Assembly (NCBI GenBank): GCA_022747635.1
Contig: JAKTNV010000004.1
Location: 86,789,052 to 86,853,051 of the forward strand
Length of the DNA: 64,000 bases
Direction: 5' to 3'
Source: Hetaerina americana
Lineage: Eukaryota; Arthropoda; Insecta; Odonata; Calopterygidae
Shown here: one piece after another, positions 24,277 to 35,128 of the stretch
Layout of the letters: the number at the start of each line of letters is the position of its first letter
How positions within the stretch are numbered: the first letter of the stretch is position 1
Position numbers and translations under genes: made by a program
The notes under the pieces: model-generated
Seen by the model: only the letters and a program-made list of their open reading frames with translations
Database searches by the model: none
What the model was told of the DNA's origin: nothing

Positions 24277-25504
24277 CAGGGTGCACCCAAAAGTGGTAGG
24301 ACTGATTTTCTCTGGCGCGAACGGAGCGGTGTAGGGGGGTCTGCCTGGCAGGTCAAGGTGAAGGGGGCTCTTAGGAAAAGACCGACACCAACCTCAGTCC
24401 CCTGCGGGCTGTCATTGAGTGAGGACACCGTTTTTAGTGAAGGAAGTTTTTTGTCCGCGTCGAAAAACAAAATAAATCTGAATTTATAGCAACGTTATTT
24501 CGTGAAGTTTTGTGCGAAACTCGGGAAGACGCCAACTGAGACCCTCGATATGATCAAGCAGGCTTATGGCGACACTGACTTAAGCCTTTCCACAGTATTT
24601 GAGTGGCACAAGTTGTTTAAAGAGGGTAGGGAGCTCGTTGAAGACGACCATCGCTCCGGACGGCCGTCGACGGCAAGAACCGACACGAATGTGGACAGAG
24701 TGAGGACACTACTGAACACAGACCGACGCTTAACCAGTGAAGAAATTGCAGACCATTTGGGTCTGTCTGCATCCAACGTCCAACGCATTATTTCACATGA
24801 TTTGGCCATGCGCAAGGTGGTGCCGAAAATTCTGAGTGTCGACCAACAGGCAACGCGTGTGCGCATGAAGTGTTAGCCAATTTGCACTGAGATGAAAATT
24901 GTTTGGACAATGTGATAACTGGTAATGAAACATGGGTTTTTCAATATGACCCCGAAACGAAAAGACAATCCGCGGAGTGGCACACTTCCGCGTCCCCACG
25001 TCCAAAAAAGGCTCGCATGAGCAAATGAAAAATCAAAACGATGTTGCTTGTGTTTTTCGACCGTCATGGAGTGATTCACAAGGAGTTTGTCCCACCAGAG
25101 GAGACTGTGAATGCGAACTTTTACGTGCAGGTGCTCACTCGCCTCCGAGAACGCGTGAAAAGAGTCCGACCGGCCATCGCAAACTGCTGGGTGCCTCATC
25201 ATGACAACGCGCCGTGCCATGGCGCGCTCGTCGTCAGACAGCTCCTGGCCAAATACGGCGTTGCCACGTTGCCGCACCCGCCCTATTCTCCCGATCTGGC
25301 ACCACCGGACTTCTTCTTCTTCCCCCTGATGAAAAGACAGCTCAAGGGACGACGTTTTGACTCTATAAAGGCCGTTGAAGAGGCTTCGACGAGGGTGTGT
25401 AGCAGCTCAAGGAGCATACTTTGAAGATTATTCAGTCGATGTAAGTATATCGTCAATAAAATTCTAGTAAAAAAATCAGTCCTACCACTTTTGGGTGAAA
25501 CCCT
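24277..25504 (+). mobile_element. Mariner copy, same subfamily as 62476-63783
   Basis: Inserted at TA in a (TA)n tract. The left end cagggtgcacccaaaagtgg is mirrored at the right end (ccacttttgggtgaaaccct). The body aligns throughout with 62476-63783 but has several deletions, the largest near 25393, where the segment encoding the VINGIPKENF region is missing. Confidence 0.92.
24472..25434 (+). pseudogene. Mariner transposase, multiply broken
   Basis: Compared with the sister copy at 62672: the start codon is ATA; an early Glu codon is a stop (24486-24488); there is a 12-base in-frame gap near 24815; a short deletion near 24866 shifts the frame; a Ser codon near 25026 is TGA; and a 3' deletion near 25395 removes about 20 codons. 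The second and third Asp blocks are intact (HHDNAPCH; YSPDLAPPD, spacing 34). The first Asp is replaced: the block reads GNETW, so the catalytic triad is lost as well. Confidence 0.88.
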
Positions 25505-25510
25505 ATATAT

Positions 25511-25514
<4 letters not shown>

Positions 25515-25553
<39 letters not shown>
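25515..25553. repeat. (TA)n microsatellite
   Basis: Alternating TA run joining the mariner end to the first SINE-C unit. Confidence 0.9.
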
Positions 25554-26257
25554 TCATATATACAGAAACATATATAAGGAAAAGGGATAGGAACACGTAT
25601 AATGGACGAACACAATAGAGGTGGGGAAGGCGGAATCGAACGGATCACAAGAGTAAAAATATTTCCTCAACCGGGACTCGAACACCGGATCTTTCCACTT
25701 GCCGGGCGGATGCTCTTAACCACTTGAGCTATCGAGGATATGTAATTTACCCTGAGATCCGTGGGTCTTATATGTCGCCAAGCGCCCCGATTCTTTAGCC
25801 AAGAGATGGCGTCAGGGGGCTGTTTCACCCACCAAAGGAGAAATAGACAATACACAAGAGGAAAGGACAGTGGTTAGAATTCATACAACATCATACAGGA
25901 AAAGAACAGTGCGTTTCGTGGCACGCATAGCCAGAAGAAAGAGATGAGCCACATTGGCCAAATACACATTCAAACACGAAATCCCGCCAAACGGCGAATA
26001 AATACTCATATATACAGAAACATATATAAGGAAAAGGGATAGGAACACGTATAATGGACGAACACAATAGAGGTGGGGAAGGCGGAATCGAACGGATCAC
26101 AAGAGTAAAAATATTTTTTTACTCTTGTGATCCGTTCGATTCCGCCTTCCCCACCTCTATTGTGTTCGTCCATTATAAGTGTTCCTATCCCTTTTCCTTA
26201 TATATGTTTCTGTATATATGAGTATTTATTCGCCGTTTGGCGGGGTTTCGTGTTTGA

Positions 26258-26265
<8 letters not shown>
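25554..26265 (-). repeat. SINE-C array: two direct units and one inverted, forming a long foldback
   Basis: A unit of about 105 bp (containing aggaaaagggataggaacac) occurs on the minus strand at about 25554-25657 and again, nearly identical, at about 26008-26110. It then occurs inverted on the plus strand at about 26119-26224. The second and third units meet almost without a spacer at 26111-26118, making a near-perfect palindrome of over 200 bases. Between the first two units are a tRNA-like module (25665-25737) and about 250 bases of unique sequence. The outer right part continues through 'gtttggcggggtttcgtgtt' into a long (TA)n tract. The same unit forms the hairpin at 12057-12360. Confidence 0.85.
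25665..25737 (-). other. tRNA-like module (SINE-C head)
   Basis: On the minus strand it has box A (tagctcaagtggttaagagc), whose D-arm pairs GCTC/GAGC. A five-pair anticodon stem encloses a 7-base loop ccggcaa (GGC at the anticodon position), followed by box B (gtgttcgagtccc). The acceptor stem pairs only with several G-T wobbles, position 33 is C instead of T, and it sits in a dispersed repeat. I therefore call it the Pol III promoter head of a SINE rather than a functional tRNA gene. Confidence 0.7.
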
Positions 26266-26343
<78 letters not shown>

Positions 26344-26390
26344 ATATATATATATATATGTATGTATATATATAATATACGTATACAATA

Positions 26391-26481
<91 letters not shown>

Positions 26482-26530
26482 ATATATAATGTACGTATAC
26501 AATATATTTATATATATAATCTAAATATAT
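26262..26530. repeat. Long (TA)n microsatellite with TATG interruptions
   Basis: About 270 bases of alternating TA. A block near 26330-26390 (gtatgtatatata..gtatacaatatattta) is repeated near 26470-26515. All ORFs here, with Tyr-Ile repeats, are artefacts. Confidence 0.95.
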
Positions 26531-26589
26531 TACATGTATTTATATAAAAATATATTATATATAAATTTATTTTTATATAATATACTTGT

Positions 26590-26645
26590 AGGTCGCGGTA
26601 GTCCAGGGGGTAGAGCTTTGGACTACTGAGTGTGAATTTCACCGT
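26590..26645 (+). mobile_element. SINE-B head joined directly to its tail
   Basis: The head 'ggtcgcggtagtccagggggtag..ttggactactga' resembles 54657-54695 and runs straight into the terminal 'gtgtgaatttcacc'. The middle of the family is deleted. Confidence 0.6.
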
Positions 26646-26835
26646 TTTTATTAGATAAAAATGGATAGTAGTCGTCGTCGCAAACGACGCATATCCTCGT
26701 TTGCGCTCTATACCTGTGTCCAGATTCTCCCAGAAGTTGGGCCCTTTTGAGTGTGTGAGTGTGTGTTTCTTGAGTGCTTGTGTCTGTGATTGGTCTGCGC
26801 CAGTCTTAAAGTGTGTGCTTGAGAATATCCTGGAA

Positions 26836-26930
26836 TCTTTAACGGAGTCTTCTCTACAGCCTCGTGAAGGATTCCATTTCCACCTGAAATTCTTTAACGG
26901 GGTCTCACAGCCTCGTGAAGGATTCCAGTG
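26836..26930 (+). repeat. Imperfect direct repeat, two units of about 45 bp
   Basis: 'tctttaacggagtc..acagcctcgtgaaggattcca' occurs twice in tandem, the second time with 'ttctttaacggggtc'. It lies within a GT-rich, non-AT-biased stretch (26690-27110) whose origin I cannot assign. Confidence 0.7.
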
Positions 26931-27114
26931 AGGATAGTGTGCGTGTGGCTGTGTGTTGGTCCCTGACGCGGATTAATTTCCCGTAAATCACCACAGAAAG
27001 TATTCTGGCCAAGAGGTGGTGGTTGGTTCCTTACGTGGTTCCCGTTAAACCAACACAACAATCAGTCTGACGAGAGTTGCCACTAATTATTACGGCCATT
27101 GGAGTGTCTTCCCC

Positions 27115-27964
27115 CCCTTTCTTATTTTGTGAAAAATATTCGTTAAAAAACTATCATAGGTCATTCAACAATTACCATTCATATGCTTCTCAGTGGTTGA
27201 GAAATCGAAATTGATGTTGGGGCAAATTTCTAATACTATTATGATTTTTATTAGATAAAAATTAATTCTACAAATCTTGAATTGTATTCAAAGAGACCAC
27301 AGGAAATTCCGCAACAGAGGGATTCATTCGCTTGAGTGCAAAAGCATGGGAAATATTTGAGCCGAAAAAATTAATCACCTGGACTAGAATTCGAACCCGA
27401 ACCACATATAACAGTGATGCCCAACCATTTTACTCGACAGGCCATATTGTATATCACCCAAGGGAAGGCGCGACAGGTTTTAGATGGACACGCACTGAAT
27501 TGCCACATATCTCAGCTTTCCTAAAAATATACTACCTGATAGCGTTCAATGGATTTAACTGTTCTTCAATTCCGTATTCTTTTATTATAAATGAATCTCA
27601 TTCCAATTTAAATATATCATAAAATTCATTAATCAAATATATTAGGTATTTTACTCTTGGAAATAATAAAAGGTAAGATGTAGCTATAGTTCTCAATATC
27701 TCCTCCATTCATTTGCCTGCTTCCATCGGGTTTTACCTAATGATATCCTCTGCTATTCCCAACTGCTAACTCACTCTGCTATGCCCGACACTAGCTGGTA
27801 TGCCATACTTTCTATCAAGCTCATGTCCTCCATTTTTCTTCTCGCTGAATTTCGCTCATCCTCTTTCCTCAAATGTCAGTTTTTGAAACCGCATCAAGTC
27901 ACACTCTGCATCAAAGTCTTTCTTGGTGTCTCCAACAATTAACGTGCTCATTGACGCATGGTAG
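27115..27964. other. Non-coding, ends at the acceptor of the next exon
   Basis: 27360-27440 contains a degraded tRNA-like box B (gaattcgaaccc) resembling the inner part of 29228-29361. Otherwise nothing recognised. Confidence 0.4.
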
Positions 27965-28193
27965 GCCGCGACCCCCGCCTGACCCAGAGGCGATCAGGAG
28001 TGCCATCGAGGGTTGGGAGAAGGGCGAGGGGCTCTGCTCCGCCAGCTGGACGGGTAGCGACCAGTCGAACATCGGCGCGGAGTGGCTGCTGGCGGCCCAG
28101 GGCCGGCAGGGGAAGCCGAAAGGGACGGAGGAGTGCACTTTCCAGCAGTTGGACCGCATCGCCTTGGCTAGGCTCCGGGCCCTGCAGCTCGAG
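27965..28193 (+). CDS. Internal coding exon of an unidentified gene
   Basis: A GC-rich island in AT-rich surroundings. An acceptor (gcatggtag) is followed by one base completing a codon, then 76 codons, then a good donor (CTCGAG|gtgagc). The product begins PRPPPDPEAIRSAIEGWEKG, includes EWLLAAQGRQGK and ends QLDRIALARLRALQLE. It is acidic/basic mixed and probably helical at the end; there is no membrane segment. Third codon positions are strongly G/C, unlike the flanks, supporting real coding. The exon accepts phase 2, matching the exon at 4789-4880, and leaves in phase 0. The terminal exon at 45386 needs two extra bases, so at least one exon between them is missing from my annotation if they are one gene. 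I cannot assign a family. Confidence 0.6.
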
Positions 28194-29226
28194 GTGAGCC
28201 AGTTCCCTCTTAAGGTGACCTGCCTATTATTTTAGGCATGCATTGCCAATTGCTCCGAATTAAGCATGTGTTATTAATCATAATTTCCTCTAATGAATAT
28301 TGGAAAATATCCTGGGATACCGATAATTAATTTGGACCTAAGGGTGTGGATTATATATTTTTGCATTGTAGGTCACTGACATGATTGCACGGGTATCAGA
28401 GTTGAAATAACATCCCTCCAATCTTCACCGAGTCACCGCGGTGTTCTTTTCCAAATTGATACCAATCCAATTTTAAACAAAACAGAAAATTTATGAATAA
28501 TATTTTTATGTATTTTACATCATAAAATAATTTTATTATAAACAATTTATATTTGTATGGATTTTATGTTATATATTTATATGACTACTGCATTTACAAT
28601 TCTACATTTTTTCGCACAAAAAACTTTATAATACTACCGGTTTCAACGCAGAGGCGATATGGTCAGGTATTATCATCATCACAGGCGACATCATCAGCAT
28701 TTACAATTCTTGACTCAGGTAATAAGTTCTGGAAACACAGGCTTGAAGTTCATTTTTCTGCATGATATTGCCAAATGGACCAGTGGTCGGATTGTATTGA
28801 TAATGTAAATGGGGCCTCACTTATCAATAAGCCTCAATTCCCTCCTCGCCACTAATATTGCAAGTCTTATGAGCATTCGATGTGCACGTTTCCGTTTTAG
28901 GTGGTAAGAGCTTCATATCGTGACGCTCTAAGGATTTGAATACTCTTGTCACTACTTTGAATACGACGGATTAAGACTGGTTTATAATTATTGAATGCCA
29001 AATTAGTACGTTTATAATATCCCTTAAATCCACAATGCGTACATTCCAGTAGCATAATTTATAATATAGGATAAATTTTATTGGGAAACTAAGCTCACTG
29101 TTGCTAAGGAATAGATACGTGTTTGAGAAAACAATGTCAAATTATATTTTATTGACAAAAGCTAAACGTCAGTCCTAAAAATATAATCTTTTCTTGATTT
29201 ATTCATTAATCGTTGCACAATAGTTA
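28194..29226. other. Probable intron sequence
   Basis: AT-rich. At 28635-28700 the motif 'taccggtttcaacgc..atcatcatc' resembles termini seen at 41910-41950 and 57935-57975. Confidence 0.45.
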
Positions 29227-29227
29227 C

Positions 29228-29361
29228 AATGCAACAGTTTCCGAGCGTAAAAATCATTCGCCTGGACCGAGATCCGAACCCGGATTCCTCGATCAGCCTA
29301 TTTAGTTACCGAGGCGTCTCAATCAAGGTGAATGATTTTTACACTCTGAAATTGTTGCATT
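29228..29361. mobile_element. Small inverted-repeat element (MITE-like) with tRNA-like core
   Basis: The ends are inverted copies: left 'aatgcaacagtttccgagcg' and right 'cactctgaaattgttgcatt', with 'gtaaaaatcattcgcct' mirrored inside. The core has a minus-strand box B-like 'gggttcggatc'. A second, shorter copy is at 39054-39138. Its mobility class is uncertain. Confidence 0.65.
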
Positions 29362-29374
29362 GCAATGCACATTC

Positions 29375-31599
29375 AGTGGATGACTACGTTAAAAGTTACT
29401 GTCGCGGCATCTCCCGCAGTTTCTTGAAATTAGCACAATAGTTATATGGTTAGCTAATAGCCAGCATATTGCATCAGCTTTAAACTATAAAACGTATTGG
29501 CAATTGGCAATTGGCAATCTTATCTAATTCAAGGCGTAATTGTCCCCTTGACGTCAAGAAACTCGAAAATATTTTGGACTGTAAACATACATTTCCCGAG
29601 GTAGTGTGAGCAGTTGGGCATATTTTACATAAAGATGAAATAATACAGCTAATTTCAATTTCAAAAAACTGCAATATCCGTTTTCATTTAAAAATCAAAA
29701 TACTTTTTTGCTGAAGGTACCAGCATCGTCCATAGAAGGTACGGAATAAATTTGGCATATTTTATGGACATTAAAGATTGAATAAGGGTCTAACAACTCA
29801 ATTTTAAGAGAAGATAGAAAAGAATAAAAAATAGAAATAATATAGAGGCAAAAAGTATATTTAGTACCATTAATTGTGCTCATTAGAATAATAACTCTAT
29901 ATACTTACTTACGTAAGGCATCTTAAACAACTCCAGGTAAATGCAAACATCATAATATTTAAAAAGCTGATATATATTTATAACATGCAATATGATCCGG
30001 TCACACTCCTAAATAAACATTATTTATAGTTAAAATTCTTAATTGACTATATCCGTTAGATTGTAGGACATTACATAATGAGAATATTAGAAAGAAAAAT
30101 TATAATCATTGCTCCTTCCGAAAAATGTGTGTCGTTAAAGTATGGAGCGCCTTCATAAACACTCCAAGGGAATTCACTGACGGTTGTGAAATATTTTCAT
30201 ATTGGTCTCGAGTGAAAAATTTCCTCAGGTTAATGAAAGATAAAATGAGCCAAAATTTAAGACACTGATTAATAGAATGTTTTAGCGCAGGCGCTTTGTC
30301 TACGCAATTTCCTCTCACTCAAAATACTTCCACACGATATCCTGACATACTTCCTGCTCAGTGTGAGCTCTTGCGTTTTAGGCACGACTGTGATCGTGAA
30401 CCAATGATATCCTTTGTTTTCCTCAAGGGGTGAACAACATCGCGTGTCGAGGTTACGTAAAGAAATCCTGACACTCTATGAGAACACCGCAAGCGTTTCA
30501 CCGCAGAACACCGTTGCCTTTCGTCCAGGTTTTCATTTATATTTCTTCGTTGATTGAAGGATATTCATGCGAATAAATTGCATCATCACGTCATTTCCAA
30601 ACGCCACACAGCAATCTCTAGAAACCACACGCCTTTTATGCGCCCAGGTTGAGATCGTATAGAAACGTCTTCCGCCTTTATAACTAGTTCCATTGATGTG
30701 GGACTGAATTTACTTCACCGACCCCGTCATGAAGATGGTTCACCGAACCATTGTTCTTCACCTCACCCAGAGTCCATGTGTATGCTGTCAGAATTTAGTT
30801 ATCCGCTCTTCAAAAATATTCATTATCTCAGCACAAATCAGGATAGTTAATATTTATCGCGCTTGAGGAACACGCTATCCGCAATCAAGTCTTAGGTCGA
30901 AGTTAGCCAACCATTGGTTGCAGAGAGTTAACATGTCTAAGGAAAGTAAAGAGTCTTTCACTTTTAAAAACTGCTCATTCAAGGTTGTATTCTCTAAAAT
31001 AGTAATTTCATTAGATTTCTTTCTCATTTCTCCCGATGCGCTTTGATTCAAGGGTGCCATTTTGGATTTGATCCTGCTCAGACAATTGTATTCTCATGTT
31101 TGATAGAATCATTCATTTCATTTTATGAGATCTATGGCATGGATCTTAAGAATTTAGGTAAAAAAATAAAAGTGAAAACTTATATGAGAGGCGTAGTACG
31201 GAGCGACTCGAAAAAATGACCGTTAATGGATGAGTACTACCGAAGACAGGAGGCTTTTGATATGTGGGTTTAGAAAGAGAATGGCAAATTATTACTTTGT
31301 GATTTCTCAGTCTTTTATCTAGATGCGACCAAAGTTTCCACATCTAAAGTTATCTTCAGGAGATGTTGACGACGTCATCTTGGTTCAGACAACTTCATCA
31401 CGACGTACCCGTGCCGTATCTAAATACAACGCTGTGGAATCAAAAACCTGTATTTTTCATTCTAATATGAACCGATTCCATGAAGTTACGCCTGAAACTA
31501 CCGATATCAACAGGTTCAAAAGAGGATGAAAAGATCAAATAGACGGAAATAAAAAATGAGGAAGCTCCAGGCAAGTCAATAGAGGAGAGAAGGTAGTTG
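29375..31599. other. Unassigned, probably intronic
   Basis: 29375-30100 is AT-rich. 30300-30780 is more balanced in composition but has no long ORF or family match. ORFs at 30106 and 30875 are unsupported. Confidence 0.4.
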
Positions 31600-31790
31600 G
31601 AATAAATTCATAAAAGCCAGGAAAAGTGTGGACAGGGCATACTGAGAGGAAATGGAATGCTGAATACGTACAGTGGTGTTGGGGAAAGTGTTTGATAAGT
31701 GATAGGCGAGTTGGTTTGGAATGACGAGAGGCAGGAAGTATATGGAGTTGAATATTGGTTTATTGTGATGAGAATTGTTAGATTATGGCA
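31600..31790 (+). mobile_element. RTE-type LINE 3' fragment
   Basis: Degenerate plus-strand match to the end of the RTE polyprotein, with a recognisable tail 'RGRKYMELNIGLL' like the 34130 copy. Confidence 0.55.
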
Positions 31791-32905
31791 TGGCGTTAAG
31801 CGGTGCTTGAGAGTGTGGCAGTGCATGGATTGTGGACTCATTAAAGTCCACCTTTTCTTTCTTAAAAATATTAATTTTACTCCGACCACACAGCATGGCG
31901 TTCATTTGAAGAGAAAGTGCAAGGCACTTGACACCCTCCGTCGTTCGTCCATCCTTTGAATAGTGCATCATCCCTCGAGCGCTCGATAACCTAACGATCC
32001 CGGAGATGATAGTAACAAGATCACGCGCGTACATGGGTGGAAGTGGGAGCGCTTTAATTTAATAAACGCGCGCGGGAAATCTCCTAAGTGGATCGAGAGC
32101 GTTCTCGAGAACTTAGAGAAGAGGGTATTAAAAAGCGAAGATTGAAATCCCAAGGGTTCATACTCAATGACGGAGCTAGAGGAGAGACCGAGTCGAATGA
32201 TATCAGTCTTCAAACATGATCGAATAATTCTCGTCACATCCCGTTCTAATCATCGATTGAATGCGAGAATTATTGGATATTTGGAGAGACCGTGATAAAA
32301 TGGAGTACAGTATTAATGCGTGAGAGACAGAAATGAAAGGAATCACGGCTGTTTGGATTGTGTGAAGGGTGGCAATATTTACAAAGACCTGAAGAAGGAA
32401 CCAATGTGGGTCAAACAAGACTTCAGGCTGTGAGAAATGAGTTGTAAGCCCACAGCAGTGTGTGATAGACTGTTATAGGCTGTAAAAAACCTTATCTTTT
32501 GCCGTAAATTACTCTCATAATGATGATGCATGCCTTAGCTTTATAACGGATAGCGAGCAATCTCAAACCAGAATCTCGCGTCTCCTAATGCGATAACTAG
32601 GGTTCGTTTGTCTAAGCACGATTCTCAAATTTTTGGAAGATACGGATGATTGCGTAAAATTATTTATTTTTCTATTTTCTTTCAATGTCAGAAATTTTTA
32701 CTCGTCGTCATAGGTCCTCTACATATTAAAGGACGGTATTTGTACCAGAGTAGTCTTTGCGTCATAGAGAATACAATTCCTTCGCCATCTTGTTTATATT
32801 GAATTTCCTAATAGTTGTAATGGTATACGTGGATACAAATGGGAGAACCTGTAATCAAATAAATACGAGTTTAAAATGAGAGAAACAGCACTAATGCCAT
32901 CACGG
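31791..32905. other. Unassigned sequence
   Basis: 31960-32430 is moderately GC-rich with overlapping minus ORFs but no splice or family support. Confidence 0.35.
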
Positions 32906-33139
32906 AAATTTTTCAGAGGTATGTCGATCCCTACTTGAGGTGCTTTGTGGAGGGCACTTTGAGTGAGTACGCCGTCCGTCGGATGGGACGTTAAACTGCG
33001 GACCCCTTGGCGCCTTTCGTAAAGAGTAGGCTAATGCCGACGCCGGGTTTCTCTCCACCCTTAATCCTTTCCTGTCCATCCCCTATGGCGCAAATGACCT
33101 CAGCTGTCGGTCGCCTCCCCTCAAAACTACTACTACTAC
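32906..33139 (+). mobile_element. SINE-A copy 2, 5' truncated
   Basis: Almost identical to 400-622 of copy 1, from 'tttttcagaggtatgtcgatc' onward, with the (act)n tail. The tRNA-like head is absent. The high similarity suggests recent insertion. I see no clear target duplication. Confidence 0.85.
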
Positions 33140-33483
33140 GAAGAAAACAATATTTCTGGGATGAATTATAGATTGGAAACAAACACATTTTAAACAATAT
33201 ATTAAAATTAATTTGATTTTTCCTCAAGAACGATACAAGGTATGTCGAAAAATATTAAACACCTGTGGAAAGAGCGATCGGTTACCATTTTATCAAATGC
33301 GAAAGATAAAAGGGAGTTTTATTCTTTCAAAAGAATCATTACTTACAAATATTCACCAAAAACAAGGCTTAAACTTTTCTCTTAAATAATTTAAATGGTA
33401 AAAATACCATTTTGGATGGTGCCTTACACCTAGTGTAGATTACATATCTTGATGATTTATACTTATTTTTGCTGTATCATTTA
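33140..33483. other. AT-rich non-coding sequence
   Basis: Nothing recognised. Confidence 0.5.
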
Positions 33484-33720
33484 CTTCTTCAGTCCTTCAT
33501 AATTCCTACCTGCCTTCATGTTGCCTGATGAAACCTATTCTCTACCCTGCTTACATTAAATTCTCCCTTCTATCGCGTCATTATGAACATCCTACTGCCT
33601 CCCAATATCTCCCCAACCCACTTTTTCCACCGTCTTCGAATTTCCCCAAAAGCAACGTCGTCCTATTAATTCTTCTCTCCTCCATACCCACATTTCAAAA
33701 TTTTCTCATCTAATTGTCAT
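33484..33720 (-). mobile_element. RTE-type LINE 3' fragment, degenerate
   Basis: Pyrimidine-rich on the plus strand, with the order of short blocks seen in the minus-strand copies at 12440 and 15690. Coding is destroyed. Confidence 0.45.
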
Positions 33721-34129
33721 TCTCTTGCCTCGACAGTATAGTTATTTTGATCCATCTGTCCGGTTATGAAATGAAACTGAAATGCCATCAGGTTGCCTCC
33801 AACCAGTCGGAAGTAACTTGAAAATTTCGGCGGCTTATTTCGATTCATAGAGACATTTTATGGTAGGCTTAAAATAACTGAATTGAAAATGTGATTTGCT
33901 TTTTTAATTTCGTAATACGACAGAGGTTTTACGTAAATACCAGTCTTGCATGTACATAGAGTGGTCCTAATTCTTCTCGAAATGTGCATGTGTGATGTAA
34001 ATGCACCCCCTGCCCCAAATCTTGCTAGTGGCTCGTAAGGTATCATGAAGATTTGATTACAATCTATTTATGCGTGTATAAGAAGTGATGAGAAACTTTT
34101 GGTCTGTGAAGAAAGGTGGTGTGAATTTG

Positions 34130-34430
34130 AGTGTTTTGAGAATTTGATGCGGAGCATAATGGAAAGTGTAAAATGGATCGAAATGTTGGAGGAGAAAGGG
34201 TTTTTGGGAAAAATTTAAAGAGGGCAGGAAAGGTGGATGAAGAGCATTTTGATTGGCAATGGGGCGTTGACGATTGCGACATAGGGGAGAGCGTTAGGCA
34301 AGCGAGGGAGGGGCAGGAATAGGAGAGTGATGCTGGATGGAATGAAGGGAGGAAAAAGTATGCGGAATTGAATAGGGGCTTATTGTAGAGCAGGGAGTCA
34401 CGTAGGGTCTTGTTAGGTGAAGGTTAGTAC
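34130..34430 (+). mobile_element. RTE-type LINE 3' fragment
   Basis: The plus strand reads 'EEKGFLGKI', 'GQERWMKSILIGNG', 'RALGKRGRGRNRRVMLDGMK' and 'GKKYAELNRGLL', co-linear with the minus-strand ORF at 12462-12953 (GQ/KWMKGVLTGSG; MLGKRGKGRNRI; GGRKYSEM). Stops interrupt it. Confidence 0.75.
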
Positions 34431-34843
34431 TCGTAGTGAAGCAGTGGTTATTTAAAATGTTCAGCGAAAACCTACCTTAAAGGGCAGACTATAATAATTA
34501 ATAATTGAATAAGTGAACACCTTACATCTTTAGGTGCATCTGCGTCGTCTCTCAGTTGCACCTTAATATACAAGAGGGTCAGGAGACCAGTCGTAGTTAA
34601 CTCGTTCATTACATTGGAAATTGCAGAATAAATAATATGAATAGAAAAAATATTCAATCTCATTGAGGTTGAGCAGTGCGTCGTTAAGGATTTCCCCCAA
34701 TCGAGTATCCGTATAGGCAATCTTGTATGTAGCTCGTCTGGTGGTAATGGCTCGGAAAGGCAAGTTTTGCACATTATCGCGGCAACAGTGAATAGTACAC
34801 GCAATCAAGTAGTAATTTTCCATAACACGATGCAAAGATTATA

Positions 34844-35128
34844 CAGGGTTCGTCCGGAAAATAAGTGTACTGAGCTCAGGAAAAAAAATTTATTACACTT
34901 TTACATATCTTAAGCTAATATTCCTCAAAATAGGACCCTTGTGAGTCGATACACTTGTTCCAGCGGCGTTCCCATTCCTGGAACGCTCCCGCGAAGGCAT
35001 CATCGGGAACCTCTCGAAGACACGTCGTCACGGCCTCTTTGACGGCGTCCGAAGTCCCGTATCGCGTTCCTTTCAAACTCCTCTTTATCTTCGGGAACAG
35101 AAAGAAGTCCGGTGGTGCCTGTATGGCG
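34844..35128 (-). mobile_element. Mariner 3' end, well-preserved coding
   Basis: After TA at 34842-34843 the end cagggttcgtccggaaaata is a fresh mariner-type terminus. The minus strand encodes an open transposase C-terminus from the third-Asp block, APPDFFLFPKIKRSLKGT, to CIDSQGSYFEEY and a stop, with no breaks. It ends sharply at about 35128 against unrelated sequence, so the 5' three quarters are missing. This is a third mariner subfamily in the window. Confidence 0.85.

Noticed and set aside
25665..25737. Functional tRNA gene
   Set aside because: Acceptor stem weak with several wobbles, non-T at position 33, and embedded in a dispersed repeat; treated as a SINE head.
26127..26547. Long ORFs rich in Tyr-Ile on both strands
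   Set aside because: Translation of alternating TA; no coding value.
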